NCBI GenBank assembly: GCA_009760855.2
Contig: WPIO01000054.1
Span: forward strand, 574,001 to 638,000
Length of the DNA stretch: 64,000 bases
Origin: Cristatella mucedo
Lineage: Eukaryota > Bryozoa > Phylactolaemata > Cristatellidae
Reading direction: 5' to 3'
Numbering within the stretch: position 1 is the stretch's first letter; every line of letters begins with the position of its first letter. The translations under genes were made by a program, and so were the position numbers. Below, one piece after another: positions 1 through 12,224 of this stretch. A model generated the notes under the pieces. It made no database searches. It saw only the letters and a list, made by a program, of their open reading frames with translations, and had not been told where the DNA came from.

Positions 1-1130
1 AGGGCTTCACGAGCGTGCCTGACGTCGCCTGCGTCACCTCGAGGCGGCCGAATGCCGTCGCTCGCAGCAGCGACGTGCACACTGCACTGGGCGTGCCTGC
101 TCAGTCGCGCGGGCGCGAGAGCCTCTAGCGCTGCTGACCGCCGTGCGGAGCTGCTCCGCCGAGCCGACCCGGGCGGCGCGCGCGGCGTCTGACCGTCGAG
201 CGTCCGGCGGCGGCGCGCGAGCGACTGCTGCGAAGGCCGGCCTCCATTGCCGCCGACTCGGTCCGCCGCTGTCGTGTGGACGCTTGTGCTGCTTGCTAAA
301 ATGACGCGAGCCCGGTCACAATGGGCCGGGCAAATATTGATTTCGCGACGCGGAGCCACCTAAGAGCGTCGCCGCGTATAGCTCCCGCGCGCGGGCCACC
401 TGCGAGGCGGCATTGTTGTTTCAGCCGAGCGAGCCGCATGCCGCAGTCGCCGTCATGGAAACTTGGCCGGCGGCTCTGCAGAGCGACGTCAAGAGAGAGA
501 GTGGTGCGGCTCAGACGAGCTCGGCAGCGGCGGCGGCGGCGGGGCGGGAGTGGAAGGATGAGAGTCGACGTAGACGTTGCGTAGTCTGCTGTGTGGGCGA
601 GGGAAGCGAGGCAGCGAAATGCCAAAATCGGCGTCGGCGTCGTCGGCGTCGGCCGGACGCGTCGGCCGGACGCGCGGCCGCTGCTTCGTCGCCGCCCGCG
701 CGCATCGAGACGCAGCGTCGACGGCGCCGAGGCCGCCGCAGTAGATTCGCCGAGTGGCTTCGCTCTCGGCGAATCGAACTCGCGCCGCCTCGAGTGACCG
801 CCGCCACCGCGGTCACTCGGCCGGCGAGTGCCGTCTCGAGACGCCGCCGCGAGCACGGCGGCGGCGAATCTACCGCGGCGAATCTCTTGGCGGCGGTAGA
901 TTCGCGGCCTACGAGCAATGAGCATGAGCTCAGCACCACGAGGCCGCGCGAGGCGCAGCGCTCACTCGGGCGCCGCGCCCCTTCGCCGCCAGCTGTTTCG
1001 GCTGCTCGTCTTTCTGCTGCTCGCCGCCGCCGTCTTTCCCCATCCCACGGCGCGACCTGCCTAATGACTTAATGAGACCCGTCGCTTCTGAAACCTGAGC
1101 TCCGCCAAAGACGGTACGCGGCGGCGCTAC
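1..1130. other. CpG-rich island, possible promoter or 5' end of a gene extending left
   Basis: Dense CpG dinucleotides, GC-rich, no simple repeat. Several overlapping Arg/Ala-rich open frames on both strands are expected by chance in such DNA. An ATG at 455 opens a plausible frame (METWPAALQSDVKRES...), but no similarity was recognised. A cluster of perfect stem-loops sits at 744-905. Confidence 0.45.
744..905. repeat. Cluster of five perfect inverted repeats
   Basis: Stem-loops at 744-754/765-775 (11 bp), 791-801/809-819 (11 bp), a 12-bp self-complementary site at 832-843, 842-850/858-866 (9 bp) and 864-876/893-905 (13 bp). All arms are exact complements. The GATTCGCC core recurs in the first and last. 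Confidence 0.85.
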
Positions 1131-1216
1131 GGTAGCCTATCTATCTATCTATCTACCTATATGTCTGTCTAGCTGTCTATCTATATATAATTCATTTGTA
1201 TTCATTTGTATTCATT

Positions 1217-1347
1217 GCCGAGCTGGATTGGTCCAGCGGTTAAGGCTCGCGCCGGCCAAGGTCTGGCTGAGGTCGTGGGCTTGAGCCCCGGGGCATATGT
1301 AAAGCGCCTGAATAGAGATTAAGTTCTCTTGGGGCGAAATACAAATG

Positions 1348-1348
<1 letters not shown>
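1217..1348 (+). mobile_element. tRNA-derived SINE with L2-like 3' tail
   Basis: The head resembles a tRNA promoter: A-box-like ggtccagcggttaagg and B-box-like gggcttgagccc. It is followed by the tail atatgtaaagcgcctgaat...gttctcttggggcgaaatac and caaatgaat. The same layout recurs at 35703 and, inverted, at 15562 and 19054. It runs directly into the (TA)n tract. Confidence 0.7.
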
Positions 1349-1432
<84 letters not shown>

Positions 1433-1435
1433 TAT
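1349..1435. repeat. (TA)n microsatellite with CATA interruptions
   Basis: About 87 bp of TA repeat directly following the SINE tail. Confidence 0.95.
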
Positions 1436-2152
<717 letters not shown>

Positions 2153-2181
2153 CATCTACCTCACCACCTCAATTTCTCCTC

Positions 2182-2182
<1 letters not shown>

Positions 2183-2219
<37 letters not shown>

Positions 2220-2236
2220 TCTCTCTCTCACTCTCC
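2183..2236. repeat. (CT)n microsatellite
   Basis: Short CT tract with CACT interruptions. Confidence 0.95.
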
Positions 2237-4149
2237 TTGCCATTTTAAGTCTAACGCGGGCTGCGAGCGAGACGTGACGAATGATTTCGGAGGATGGGCG
2301 CTTATTCCTGCGAGTCGCTAGTCACTGACTACTTCGCGCCACACTCGGAACGCATACCAAAATGGCCCTGCAGCTGCCGCGCGAAGCACCGCTCGGTACG
2401 GCGCGAGGGCTGTCTCGGGGCGGTGGCGTGCCGCGATACGAACGACCGGCGGCCGAGCGCTCAGGCTCGTAGCTCTCCAGCGATGGAGGTCGGTAGCAGA
2501 CCGTTTGCAAGTTGGTTTAATCGGAAGGATCTCTGATTTTGGCACTGCATTGCCCTAATTACGCTAGTGACGACAAAAACGATAACGGAAGTAATGCTTG
2601 GGACGAAGCCAAAATGGAAGACGCACAGCGCATGTGACCAGCTCAAGGACAGCTGCTACAGAGGCATATCCACACGCCGCCATCTGGCAATGGGATCTGC
2701 AGCGATTGGCTATAGGGGCGCGCTTTCGGTTCGCGCTTTTGCAGAGCCGTATCAGTCAGGATAGGTCAAGGCTGGCAATGGCCGATCGAGTATAAAAGTG
2801 GGGAGCTTTGTGTCGAATGCAATGCAATCTTTAAAGGAATTCGGAGTATGCAAAAGTGCCCCCCCCCCGCAAGTATCCATATTTCAGAATACTGAAAAAC
2901 TAACCTCTTCACTGCATTTGCCTGTTGCTCTACGCTGCTATTCGCGCTAAAGCAAGGTGTCGCGTCTGATGGCGAACAGGTTGACTAATTACTTGGTTTG
3001 TTCCTCGCGACCGAAGAGCTCCGGCTCCGGCTCGGAGCAGACGTCGGCTACGTCGTCCTCTCGCAAGCACCAATCCGACGCTGCTCGGCGTTTCGTATAG
3101 GCAAGCCTCGCTCTGAGCGAATGCGCGGCTCAGAGTTGTATGAACTCGTTTCGACTACCGGAAATAAGCTCGCTATAAAAGTGGCATCATTGCCTGAGCT
3201 CCAAATAAGGGCTGCAGTAACTGGTCATCGATCGAATATAAATTCCGTTGTAAGCGATGGAATTTTATCAAGTTAATTTAATTAAGTTAGTTTATCAAGT
3301 TAATCGCACCGCATTGCTCGCGATTCGTTAAGGACCTTCCGCACAATCCGTTTGGAATACTAACTGCGCTGCTAAAGGATTTGAGCTCACGTTGTGAGCC
3401 GAAGGCGAAACAGCGAATGCACTAGTCTTGTTCTTTCGAATTCTCTATCCGGGAGCTGTTTTCTGCCGTTCTTCTCGTGTCCGCGAGCTCTCTCCCGCCC
3501 TTCTTCATGTTCGCCGTCTCTGGCGAATATCGCGACGAGCGGATCGCGCACGTCCCGGGGGGGGGGCACGTCGCGGTTATTCCTCCGCCGCTCGGCGCTT
3601 CCGAGTCGGTCACGTAGACATTTTGAAATAATCGGAATCCTCCGCGTCTGGATCGGCTCTGACCTCTCTGCGGGTCAGCTGACAGCGCGAGGAAGGTCTT
3701 GCAACGAGACAGCTTCAACGAATTGCCGGCATCTTAGTAATGCGGCGGATTTTTCCGGCCGCAACGCACAGCGGTGCATACGCGGTACCGAGGCAGGGTC
3801 AGGGACGGCGACCACAGCGAGCCCAATAGATGCTGGCTGTACTGTACAGCCGTCGGCAAATGGTGGATATCGGAATCGGCAAATGGAGCCGGAATCGGCA
3901 AACGAACGATACACTCGTGACTTGGCCAAATGTATCAGACATTTATCGCGCGGTTCCGGACATCGTGTTGTGGCACATCGAGTCGCCTTCGCTTGGGAGA
4001 CCTTGCGACAGTTCGCGAAGGATAGCTTATATTAGGATGCCAAGAATGAACTTTTAAAGTTGGTTCCGGCGTCACCGCACTATCAAGGTTGATGAGAGCT
4101 CCGCGCATGGGGCGAGTAGATTAAGATGAAACAAGGTCTCACTGCGATA
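2237..4149. other. Intergenic, no gene recognised
   Basis: Unique-looking sequence. TATAAAAGTGG occurs at 2791 and again at 3173, each after a CpG-rich stretch, which could mark cryptic or repeat-borne promoters. No protein similarity seen. Confidence 0.4.
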
Positions 4150-4850
4150 CACTGCGAGACCGCTGCCATTTTAAAAATAAGCACTGCTCAACCTCGTTTT
4201 TGACTCCACATCGTACAGAGCGGTGCTTCGGGTTCACCCACCAATCTTCGTGCAAGTGCAAGCACCGCATTCTCTTGCAACGGCCTCCAATGACTCGACC
4301 AACCCGAGCCGGCCAACCCCCCCCCCCGGTAATTTACACCTGCCATTTCCACGATAAGCGTCGCGAAACTGCGGTGTCGATTCGACGTTATAGACAGTGG
4401 TGTCCAGGTTCAGCCACCGAATTTAACGCAGTTGAGCAATCGCCTTCTCGCGCAATTGCCTCTAATGGCACGGCCCAACGAGCCCCACGACATTTGCGAG
4501 CTGCGATGCAGCGATACAGTTTCGAAACTTCCGGCGCCGCGAAACTTCCATTTGGCTTCCGCGTTACGCGACAGCGGTGCTCCGGATCCAACCGCCGAAT
4601 TTCACGCGACTGCGAACGTTGCACATGCGCGCTGACTTGTAAAGGGGCGTGGTCCCGCGGCGCGGTCCATCGAACCGCCTTAGCATTTTCGAGCTGCCAT
4701 TCAGCGGCCATTTCCAAAATTAAATCCTCGTGCAACTGCGGTTTAGATTCCAAGTTATATCTAAAATGGCTGCTTTCATGTTTCACCCGCCCACAGTGCA
4801 ATCGCGCGATCGCGCATTCGCGTTCTCCGTACAAAATGGCCGGCTTCCTG
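4150..4850. repeat. Diverged tandem repeat, 177-bp unit, about 3.5 copies
   Basis: The landmark 'cggtg(c/t)' followed by 'ggttcacccacca'-like sequence falls at 4222, 4399 and 4576, exactly 177 bp apart each time. A fourth diverged copy follows at about 4768. The preceding 'ctgccattt' block (4162, 4339, about 4706) recurs in the same order. Copies are visibly diverged but aligned over most of the unit. Confidence 0.7.
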
Positions 4851-6574
4851 CGGCTCCGCCCAGCTAGTCAGTCAGTTTTAGTTTTTTCTGCAATTTGGAA
4901 TTGCGAGTCAGTTTTAGTTTACATCAACCAAATTTTTTGTAGGTGGATTCCTTCTAGCATAACCATGCTGCTAAAGTGCTACAATGCTCCAAACTATGCC
5001 CAGCCTGTACCTGCTGCACTTGAAATGCTGAGCTCGACTTTGACTCGAGCTTGCTGTTTATAGCAAAGCGCGGTAATCCCCAATGTGGTTCACAGGAAAT
5101 GCATATCATAGCATTAGTGCAGCAAATACTGGTAAAATTATATTTCTAACCTCGAGGCCTCGAGGAGAGCCTCGCCGATACCCTCTGAGAGGCTCTGTAC
5201 GGTAAGGTATCAGCGTTAGGCTAGACTCTGCGATACGCTGTGAAAGACAGCTAATGCGAAAGCTTTAGAGGAAAAATTGTTTCACTCCTTCCATCTTTTG
5301 AGTGTAACTAGCACTCACAATTTCTTGCAAGAAAAAATCCTCATCCGATCAACAAGAGGAGCTATAGATCTTGCAATGAGGCGAAGCCACCATATTTCAA
5401 TTTTTTTCGCGAATTAAAATTGATCTTGCACCATGTACATTACAATCTAGCACGCGCAAGTGGCATCAGATAGTTAAAGCTGCAATAATAGGTGAAAGGC
5501 ATATAATAATGGCAAGCAAGGTATCATGCATTTCATGCATGATACCTTGCTAAAGCATTCTTAATTAGGGCATGCTGGGCAGCTCGGCTCCGTCTGTAAA
5601 CATTCAACGATTGACTGACTTAACGTTTACATGGAAACAAAGCAGCCTTAGCGGCTATCGCTCTTCTGGCATCGGTAAACATGTAAACGCACCAAGTTTA
5701 GAATCGCACTAAAAAGAGCAATCGTTAGTGCACAACAAGACATTCCTGGCGGTTGATTAGAAGAATCCCCAGTTTGCAACATTTATCCAGTCACGTTCTA
5801 CTATGTTCGGCTATTCATCCAATCATGTTCTGCTATGCTATGCATCCAGGAAAAAAGGAAGAATTCACGGGGTTCTATAAAACAAAGGCACGTACCTCTT
5901 ACAATTCGTGACGACGTGAATAGTTTGCTTCATAACGAGCAACGACCAAAGAATTCTTCGGGCACTTTACAACTCGCTGCAAGAGAAGCACCAATCAAGG
6001 TTTTAATAACATGCACAAACAAGCAAAAGCACGCCCCTTGCTAAGGTCGGCGTACTAAAGCTCGCTAGAAGACAGCCGGTGTCACCGGTTACCACAGGTA
6101 AGCACGAAAAACCACGCGGACGCAAGACCAGCTCGCGGAGGCAAACAGAAAGCTGTCCAGAACAGATGCGTCTGCAGCTAAGACATAAATGATGGAAAGT
6201 CGCTGCAGGTCCCTGAAGATTGAATCTCGCTCCAGACTTTTGGTGCGTACGAACCGAATTGCCCGAAACGCCATAAGATTTAAATGCAATGCAAGAGATG
6301 GCAAGACGACGGGAAGCTGAGGAGCGGGTGCTGCGAAAGAAGCACGCGAGCAGCGGAGCACGTGACCGGAGGTGCACGTGACCGAAGGATCGTGTGGCTG
6401 GAGGAGCAAAGAGGTCGGATTGGTAGGCTGGTGTGACTGAATCGAGTTCACAAATTCGTGAACAAATTTGTCTGTCCTACTCTTGATACTGTCGTGTGTC
6501 TTGCTAAATAACGAACGCCGTTGGAGGACACGAGCTCAACAGTACTCATAACCGTGCATTTCTTTTCAGCTTCG
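4851..6574. other. Intergenic, no gene recognised
   Basis: Unique-looking sequence. Only a 16-bp palindrome (5150-5165), the 5515-5551 hairpin and a short motif shared with 44598-44625 (ctttacaactcgctgcaaga) stand out. Confidence 0.4.
5515..5551. repeat. Perfect 17-bp hairpin with 3-nt loop
   Basis: Arms 5515-5531 and 5535-5551 (agcaaggtatcatgcat and its exact complement) around ttc. Confidence 0.9.
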
Positions 6575-6725
6575 CGGATACTACATTTGCTAAATTGCCC
6601 TCAGAGAACTCAATCTATTTCTCTGCACTTTACATTTGCTGTAAAGGAAGCATGCTCTAATGGTTAGTGGTAGCATGCTCAACGAACAATAAGCATAACA
6701 TGGTTAGAGGCGACATATCTTTCGT
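6575..6725 (-). mobile_element. L2/CR1-type LINE 3' tail
   Basis: Inverted copy of the family tail: cagagaactcaatct...gcactttacatttgctgtaaagg, then the 'agcatgctc...taacatggttag' block shared with 10700-10860 and 62460-62600. Confidence 0.65.
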
Positions 6726-6969
6726 CTGCACACCAAACGGAACACAGCCGTCGATTATCTAGCGTCTCGGCTCGTACCTAGCGATAGAAACTCTGCGCTC
6801 TGATTCGCTGGGTAGCGTCGGGTTGCCCCTCCTAGAACTGGCATGCAACGCAGACCTGCTTAAATTCGGCATTAGCCGAATTTATTGAAATTGACCTATT
6901 TTCTGCTCGACGTCGACCCTTTAATTCGGCGTCGCACCAGACAGCGTATCAGACGAGTAAAATGACACT

Positions 6970-7115
6970 TCATTGAGCCTGAGCATGATTTTACTCACCA
7001 TTTCAATCGCATTTCCCTTTGCAGCAAATGTAAAGCGCCTAGAGAGAGATCAAGTTCTCTGAGGGCGCTTTATCAAGTGCATTGTTATTATATTATTATT
7101 ATATTATTATAGCGT
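6970..7115 (+). mobile_element. L2/CR1-type LINE 3' tail with (ATT)n end
   Basis: Tail reads gcaaatgtaaagcgcctaga...aagttctctgagggcgcttt then atcaagtgcattgttattat. It is nearly identical to the tails at 24325 and 40235. Confidence 0.75.
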
Positions 7116-7235
7116 AATGTAGTAGCTGGCGTAAACGTCTTTAAAGTATTTCAACTCTAAAGCGTTGACAGACGATCAAACTGCTTCGCCTGGAAGATGC
7201 CCTCCGAAGCTAATGATGTCAGATTGGTGGTTCGT

Positions 7236-9560
7236 TCATTTCCCATTTCTTGAGCACAGAAAGTCCGACTTGACCGACGTAGTGTTGATAAAGACGGATG
7301 CCAATCGCAGCAGACTGGCGTAGCTATTTGTATGAAGATTCACGCGAGAGATGTTCAACGTCATCCCAAGCAGTATTAAAATCCATCGACTAGTAGTGCC
7401 TGGCAACAGCCGCCTTGGTGGCATCGTTAACCACAAGATGGCGATGCCCCTGCTCAACAGCCTCAATCAAAGACTCAGTCCAAAACTGGGCTAGGCGATT
7501 TCGGTGAGGATCAAGGACACAAGAATTGAAGTCACGCGAACGAAGTGCCAGCAGCTCTGCAGGTATCACCGGATGGGCCTCACAAGCTGCCACATTCCCA
7601 CATTATTAGAACTGTTGCGTTCCGCTTGGACTTGCACCATTCCTTCAACCACGCTCACGATAAATGTACCTAGTTTTGTGACAACTGCACGACGGCGATC
7701 GTTATTGAGTGCATTGAGTTGATCGCGGAAGAATGTCCCCTGATCCTCAATAAATTCTTGAACCGAGTGAAATGGAACACTTAATCGTTCAACTCCGATT
7801 GCATCTGCCGCACGATCTTCGCCCGCTAGGTCAATTGTGAATAACAAAGATAGACGGGCGATCAGCTTCTCGATCTCGAAACATTGCTGGGCGGTGATGA
7901 GATCTCGTGTCTGCATCTTGGTGAATGTAGTGTTGACAACCCTGCACACAGCTTCAACCACTGACGCCGTAATCCACCATTACATGTGTGGTGCGCCATC
8001 GAATTGTTTCTCTTGAATATGCTAGAATAGTTGAATGCGGTCTTGTAGCAGCAACGACTAAGAATTGCCCACATAGAGCCAACGACTGGTTTGCTTCGGA
8101 CACGTAGAGCGCCTCTCCGTAATCAAGTTCTCTTGGCGACGAAGGTGAGTAGTAAGTTAGTTGACCTGCTTAACGAAGTCGCCACCATCGTTGTCTGCAA
8201 AGCCTTTCTTCATGACCATCTGTCCATCTGCTGTGGCGGGCACCAAATACGAAAGACGCGATGGGCAGCTTCCTGCTCAACAAGAGTAACGACACCGCCA
8301 TGGCGTCCAGTCACCGTATTCTCCCCATCTGAAGTGACGCCTAGTAGCTTCTGGCGCCAAACCGACAATATGCCGTCAATGTATTTGACGATAGCAGTCA
8401 CTTGGTTGACCGCTGTGTGGCGTTCAAATAGAGCAATCAGAAGCAAATAGACATTGGCCAGGAATCCCGAAATAGGCTCGCGTAGGCGAACAGACATGTA
8501 AGACAAGCCCGCGTTCGAGGTGCAGTTGCAGGCAAACGAGAATGCCCAAGTGAAGTTGTCGCTCAGAAGCTCAGAAATGCGTTGACGTGAAACAGCAACC
8601 ACGAGACGCAAATTGTTCGAAAACATATGCCTGGTCATACTCGTCAATTTGAGATTTTTGGTCAATTCCTGGTGATAACGAACTACAGCATCAGTCTGTC
8701 GAAATGATAGGCCAACTCAAACATGCTTAATCGCCAACAGAAATCTCAGTGGATTCAGAACGACGACCTTGTAGCGGCCGAGTCGTTCTGAATCTTGAAC
8801 TGAGACAAAACCTTGGAAAATGATTCTTCTTCGACTTCATCGTGCTAAAATAGGCCACCGATCAACTTCTCTACAACGGGAGCATCGATGATTAGCTGCA
8901 GCTTGCGGCTAGTATCGTTGAAGTAAGAATGCAGCGTGTTGCGATGTTCGGGTCGATTATCAGAAAAGGTCTCCTTCGCCTCAGCTGATGAAGCCTTGTA
9001 ATCAGTCCAGTCACTGTAATGCTGCTTCTCCACATGGCTGCGATATCTGTTCTTCCTAAACGGATGCTGGAACAGTTTGATTTGCCGCGTACGCTTTTTC
9101 GCTTTTTTGAGTTTTGGTGCTGATGCTCTTCTTCTGTATTTGCAGAACTTCTTCTCGCCCAAAGTATTTGCAGAACTTGCGCCGCACAGATACGACGGCA
9201 CCTTGTGGGTCAAGGGTAGCGATCTGAAGCCGATATCCGAGCTCATCCTTTTCTCTGGAACTGCACTGCACGCCGTGCAGCGTTTGCGACCTTCGAAACA
9301 AACGACATCTTCGTCTCCGAATCTCTCCCGCACTGCTCCCACACTCTCCCGACAGGCGAATCACACTGGGGCACTCCTTCTTGCATTCAGCATCAGTTGG
9401 CCTCTTTACTTTCGGCAAGTTCGGCGCACGGCCTCCAAACGCCGAATTTAAACAGGTCTGATGCAACGGCAGGCGGCTGCACCACCATTGGCTAGGATGG
9501 GTAGTAGATTGCCGAGCAAATAGCACAATAGGTTTCAGAAAATTGCCTAAATGTGACCTC
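7236..9560 (-). pseudogene. hAT-like transposase relic
   Basis: Minus-strand fragments in order: a BED-finger-like N-terminal part (FQHPFRKNRYRSHVEKQHYS, about 9080-9000), a core with LGVTSDGENTVTGRHGGVVT and RIWCPPQQMDRW (about 8350-8215), an acidic/helical stretch (7961-7566) and a possible C-terminal part (to about 7236). 'TSDGExxMTGRxxGVxTxxE...RxWCxxHQxD' is typical of hAT-superfamily transposases with DUF4371-like organisation. Frames are broken by stops and shifts, so it is not functional. Terminal repeats were not identified, so the true ends are unknown. Confidence 0.6.
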
Positions 9561-9595
9561 ATACACTGACCCTGCCCGTAAATGGAGAGGGCCAT

Positions 9596-10237
9596 CGCAC
9601 TTCGGAGGTTGAATTGCCCTGCATCAGAAAGGAGACTCCTTCACCGCTGTCATTTTGGAAACACTTGCACCTTGAGCTACTACGAGCCATGGGTTCTTGT
9701 CAGTTATCCTGATAAGGCCTCGGCATTAGAAAATCTCGCTTGCTGTGGCGTTGTGTACAGCGCTTCGAGAGCAGCAGGCTTCGACTAGCGCGTGTGTGCC
9801 TCACGTGGACCAGTTTTCCGCTTTTTGATTATGTCACTGGCCCGTTGATAAGTAACTTTTGTCTGCCCTTTACATGGAAAAAAACGTTGGCGAAGCAGGC
9901 CACGTCAACTCTACAGACAAAAATATTAAGCTCTTTCCTTCTCTTCTTCTCTCTCTCCCTCTCCCTCTCGTGTAAAGAGAGAGCAGCGGAAACCCAACAC
10001 AGACGAGGAGCTACGTATGCAACGGGTCACTTAGATAAGATCTGACTTCCACGCAAGATAGTATTTGGTTTCGGGCACACTGCATTTATCGCAATCAATT
10101 GGGAAGCGACAGTTTCGGAGCCGAGTAGCGAAAGTCGCTGGGTCGCACTACCAACCAACCGCTGGCCGCCCGCTGTAGCGATGCACTAGCAGCCTCGGTT
10201 CGGCTTGCTCGCGAGCCGCAGAGTGATTCCGTCTTCA
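9596..10237. other. Intergenic, nothing recognised
   Basis: A short CT/TC-rich patch near 9935-9970. No gene or known repeat seen. Confidence 0.35.
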
Positions 10238-10312
10238 TAATAATATAATTATTGTTATTATAATAAATTTCGCACGGCGCCCTCGGAGAACTCAATCTCT
10301 GTCTAGGCGTAC
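10238..10312 (-). mobile_element. Short LINE/SINE tail fragment
   Basis: Inverted (ATT)n followed by 'ccctcggagaactcaatctc', the antisense of the shared family tail. Confidence 0.5.
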
Positions 10313-10316
10313 AAAC

Positions 10317-10695
10317 CGCTGTTCTGACTCGAATCGCTTATCCATGCCTCGTGCGAACCTCAAAATCGTTGAACGACGTGCCATTAGTTCCTATGCTCCC
10401 AAAGCCTGGAACGCACTACCAACGCACATCTCAGCGTCCCTTGACATGATGACATTTAAAAAGAAGGTTCAAACGCACCTGTTTCTTGCAACATTTGGTG
10501 GGTCTTTGTGATTCGCCTCTCGTGTGCATGTACCTGGCTACACTGCTGCTTACACTGCTGCTTTCGGATGTTAACACTCATTATTTGTTAACACTCATTA
10601 TTTGATTTTACCACCAAACATTTGGTAATGCTTTCTGTACAGCATCTGCACAGTGCCTAGAAAGAGTCATTTTTTGATGATGCTATACAAACGTA
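10317..10695 (+). mobile_element. L2/CR1-type LINE, 3' end of ORF2 and tail
   Basis: Codes AISSYAPKAWNALPTHISAS then FKKKVQTHLFLATFGGSL and a stop. This is the conserved C-terminal segment of L2/CR1-like reverse-transcriptase proteins ('SFAPKLWNSLP...FKxxLKTHLF'). The tail follows (cagtgcctagaaagagtc). Confidence 0.75.
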
Positions 10696-10699
10696 TAAG

Positions 10700-11470
10700 A
10701 ATAACATTAATGAAAATAATAAATTTGATATAGCACCCTACACAACTCAATTTCTTTTTAGGCACTTTACATTTTCTATAAAGGGAGCATGATCGAATAA
10801 TTAGCGGTAGCATGCTCAATGACAACAAGCATAACATGGTTAGATGTGATATGCACAGGGTCAGCTTGCCAATATAGTTAGTGACTGAATGCACAGTATT
10901 ACCACGCATATGCACACGAAAAATGAATCACATGGACCCACTAAATTCTGTAATAAATATGAGCACTTTTAGCTTAATTCTAAATGCCGTCGAGTCAAGG
11001 GATGTCGTGACGCCAGTCGGAAATGAGTTCCAGGCTTTGTGAGCATACGAACTAAAGGCAAGGTCTCCAAAAGATTTTAGATTCGTACGAGGGCTAGCTA
11101 CGATTTGATTCAGAAACGTTAGTGGTACGATGCTTAGCCTGATGGGGGAGTAGTTCTAATGGGTAAACTGGAGCCAATGAATGAAGGGACCTAAAAGTAA
11201 GCGACAGCACCTTAAAGTCGATATCCTGCTCGATTGGGAATCAGCATGGGCGAATGAGAAGTGGTGTGATGTGGCAACTGCTACGCTCACGACAGACAAG
11301 CATAGCTGCAGAGTTTTGCACCAACTGTAAGCGCCGGGCTGTACACGTAGGTAGACCAGCAAGCAGTGAGTTACAGAAGTCAAAACGGGATGTTAAGAAT
11401 GCAGTGACCAAATTGGATGTAGCATCCCTGTCCAAGGAAGCCCGAATTTTAGCAATGTTATGTATTGGGT
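10700..11470 (-). mobile_element. L2/CR1-type LINE 3' fragment, inverted
   Basis: Minus strand codes LTSRFDFCNSLLAGLPTCTA, LQLVQNSAAMLV and CHITPLL, the thumb/C-terminal region of L2/CR1 RTs. The tail lies at 10700-10860. Frame broken; truncated at the 5' side. Confidence 0.7.
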
Positions 11471-11630
11471 TGGCAGTTAAGTTCCCGCCGTTTTTTAAAT
11501 CCTAACATTCAGCATGTCATTAAATGTTTTGGCATAATGTTTAAATCATTCGAAAGAGTATGTTTTGTTCTACCGGAACCTATGTTTATTGTTCGAGTTA
11601 ATAACTTTCTTTATTATCTGATCATTGCAA

Positions 11631-12170
11631 TGGAATGTCAAGTTGAGAAAAATGAGCATTTTCGACCCCTTCTTTTTGCTTTTAATCAAGGTTTTAAGGC
11701 CGAGAAAGCTGCCCGCGACATTTGTGCTGTGCATGAAGCGGGTGGCGTAGCTGAAAGAATCACTCGTGATTGATATGACAAGTTCAAAACTGGAAATGTT
11801 GACCTCAAAAACGAATCTCGTTCTGGTCGTCCAGTTGAGTTCGACGAAGCGCCATTAAAGCAACTTGTGCACGAAAATTCGCGTTAAAACGACAAGGTAA
11901 CTGGCAGAGACAATGGATTGCCTCCACACTGCTATAGAGAAGCATCTTCACTCGATGGGAAAGGTTCAGAAGTGTGGAGGATGGGTTCCGCATGCTTTAA
12001 GTGACAACAACAAAAATCAACGAGCCACAATCTCCGCTGATTTGCTTGCTCGTCACAGCTCAACTCACGGACACGGGCAACGATTTCTTTACCGAATCGT
12101 TACTGGCGAAGAAGGTATTTTTACCAACAAAGATTTCCATTACCCTTTTTCATTACCGAGTTTCAATATA
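11631..12170 (+). pseudogene. Mariner-family transposase relic
   Basis: Fragments EHFRPLLFAFNQGFKAEKAA, YDKFKTGNVDLKNESRSGRP, LHSMGKVQKCGGWVPHAL and RFLYRIVTGEEGIF follow the mariner/Mos1 order: HTH with 'NxSRSGRP', the 'GKVxKxxxWVPHxL' linker, then the 'RIVTGDEKWI' first catalytic segment. The second catalytic acidic residue region is missing. In-frame stops (after about 11770 and 11885) and a frameshift show it is dead. No inverted terminal repeats were identified. Confidence 0.75.
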
Positions 12171-12224
12171 AGAGTTGAGCGGTCTGCACTAACTCGTTCC
12201 AGTGTCTTTCATAAAAACCGCTAG

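Noticed and set aside
4200-5063. 287-residue plus-strand frame
   Set aside because: Spans the 177-bp repeat and unrelated DNA, Arg/Ser/Cys-rich, no similarity recognised.
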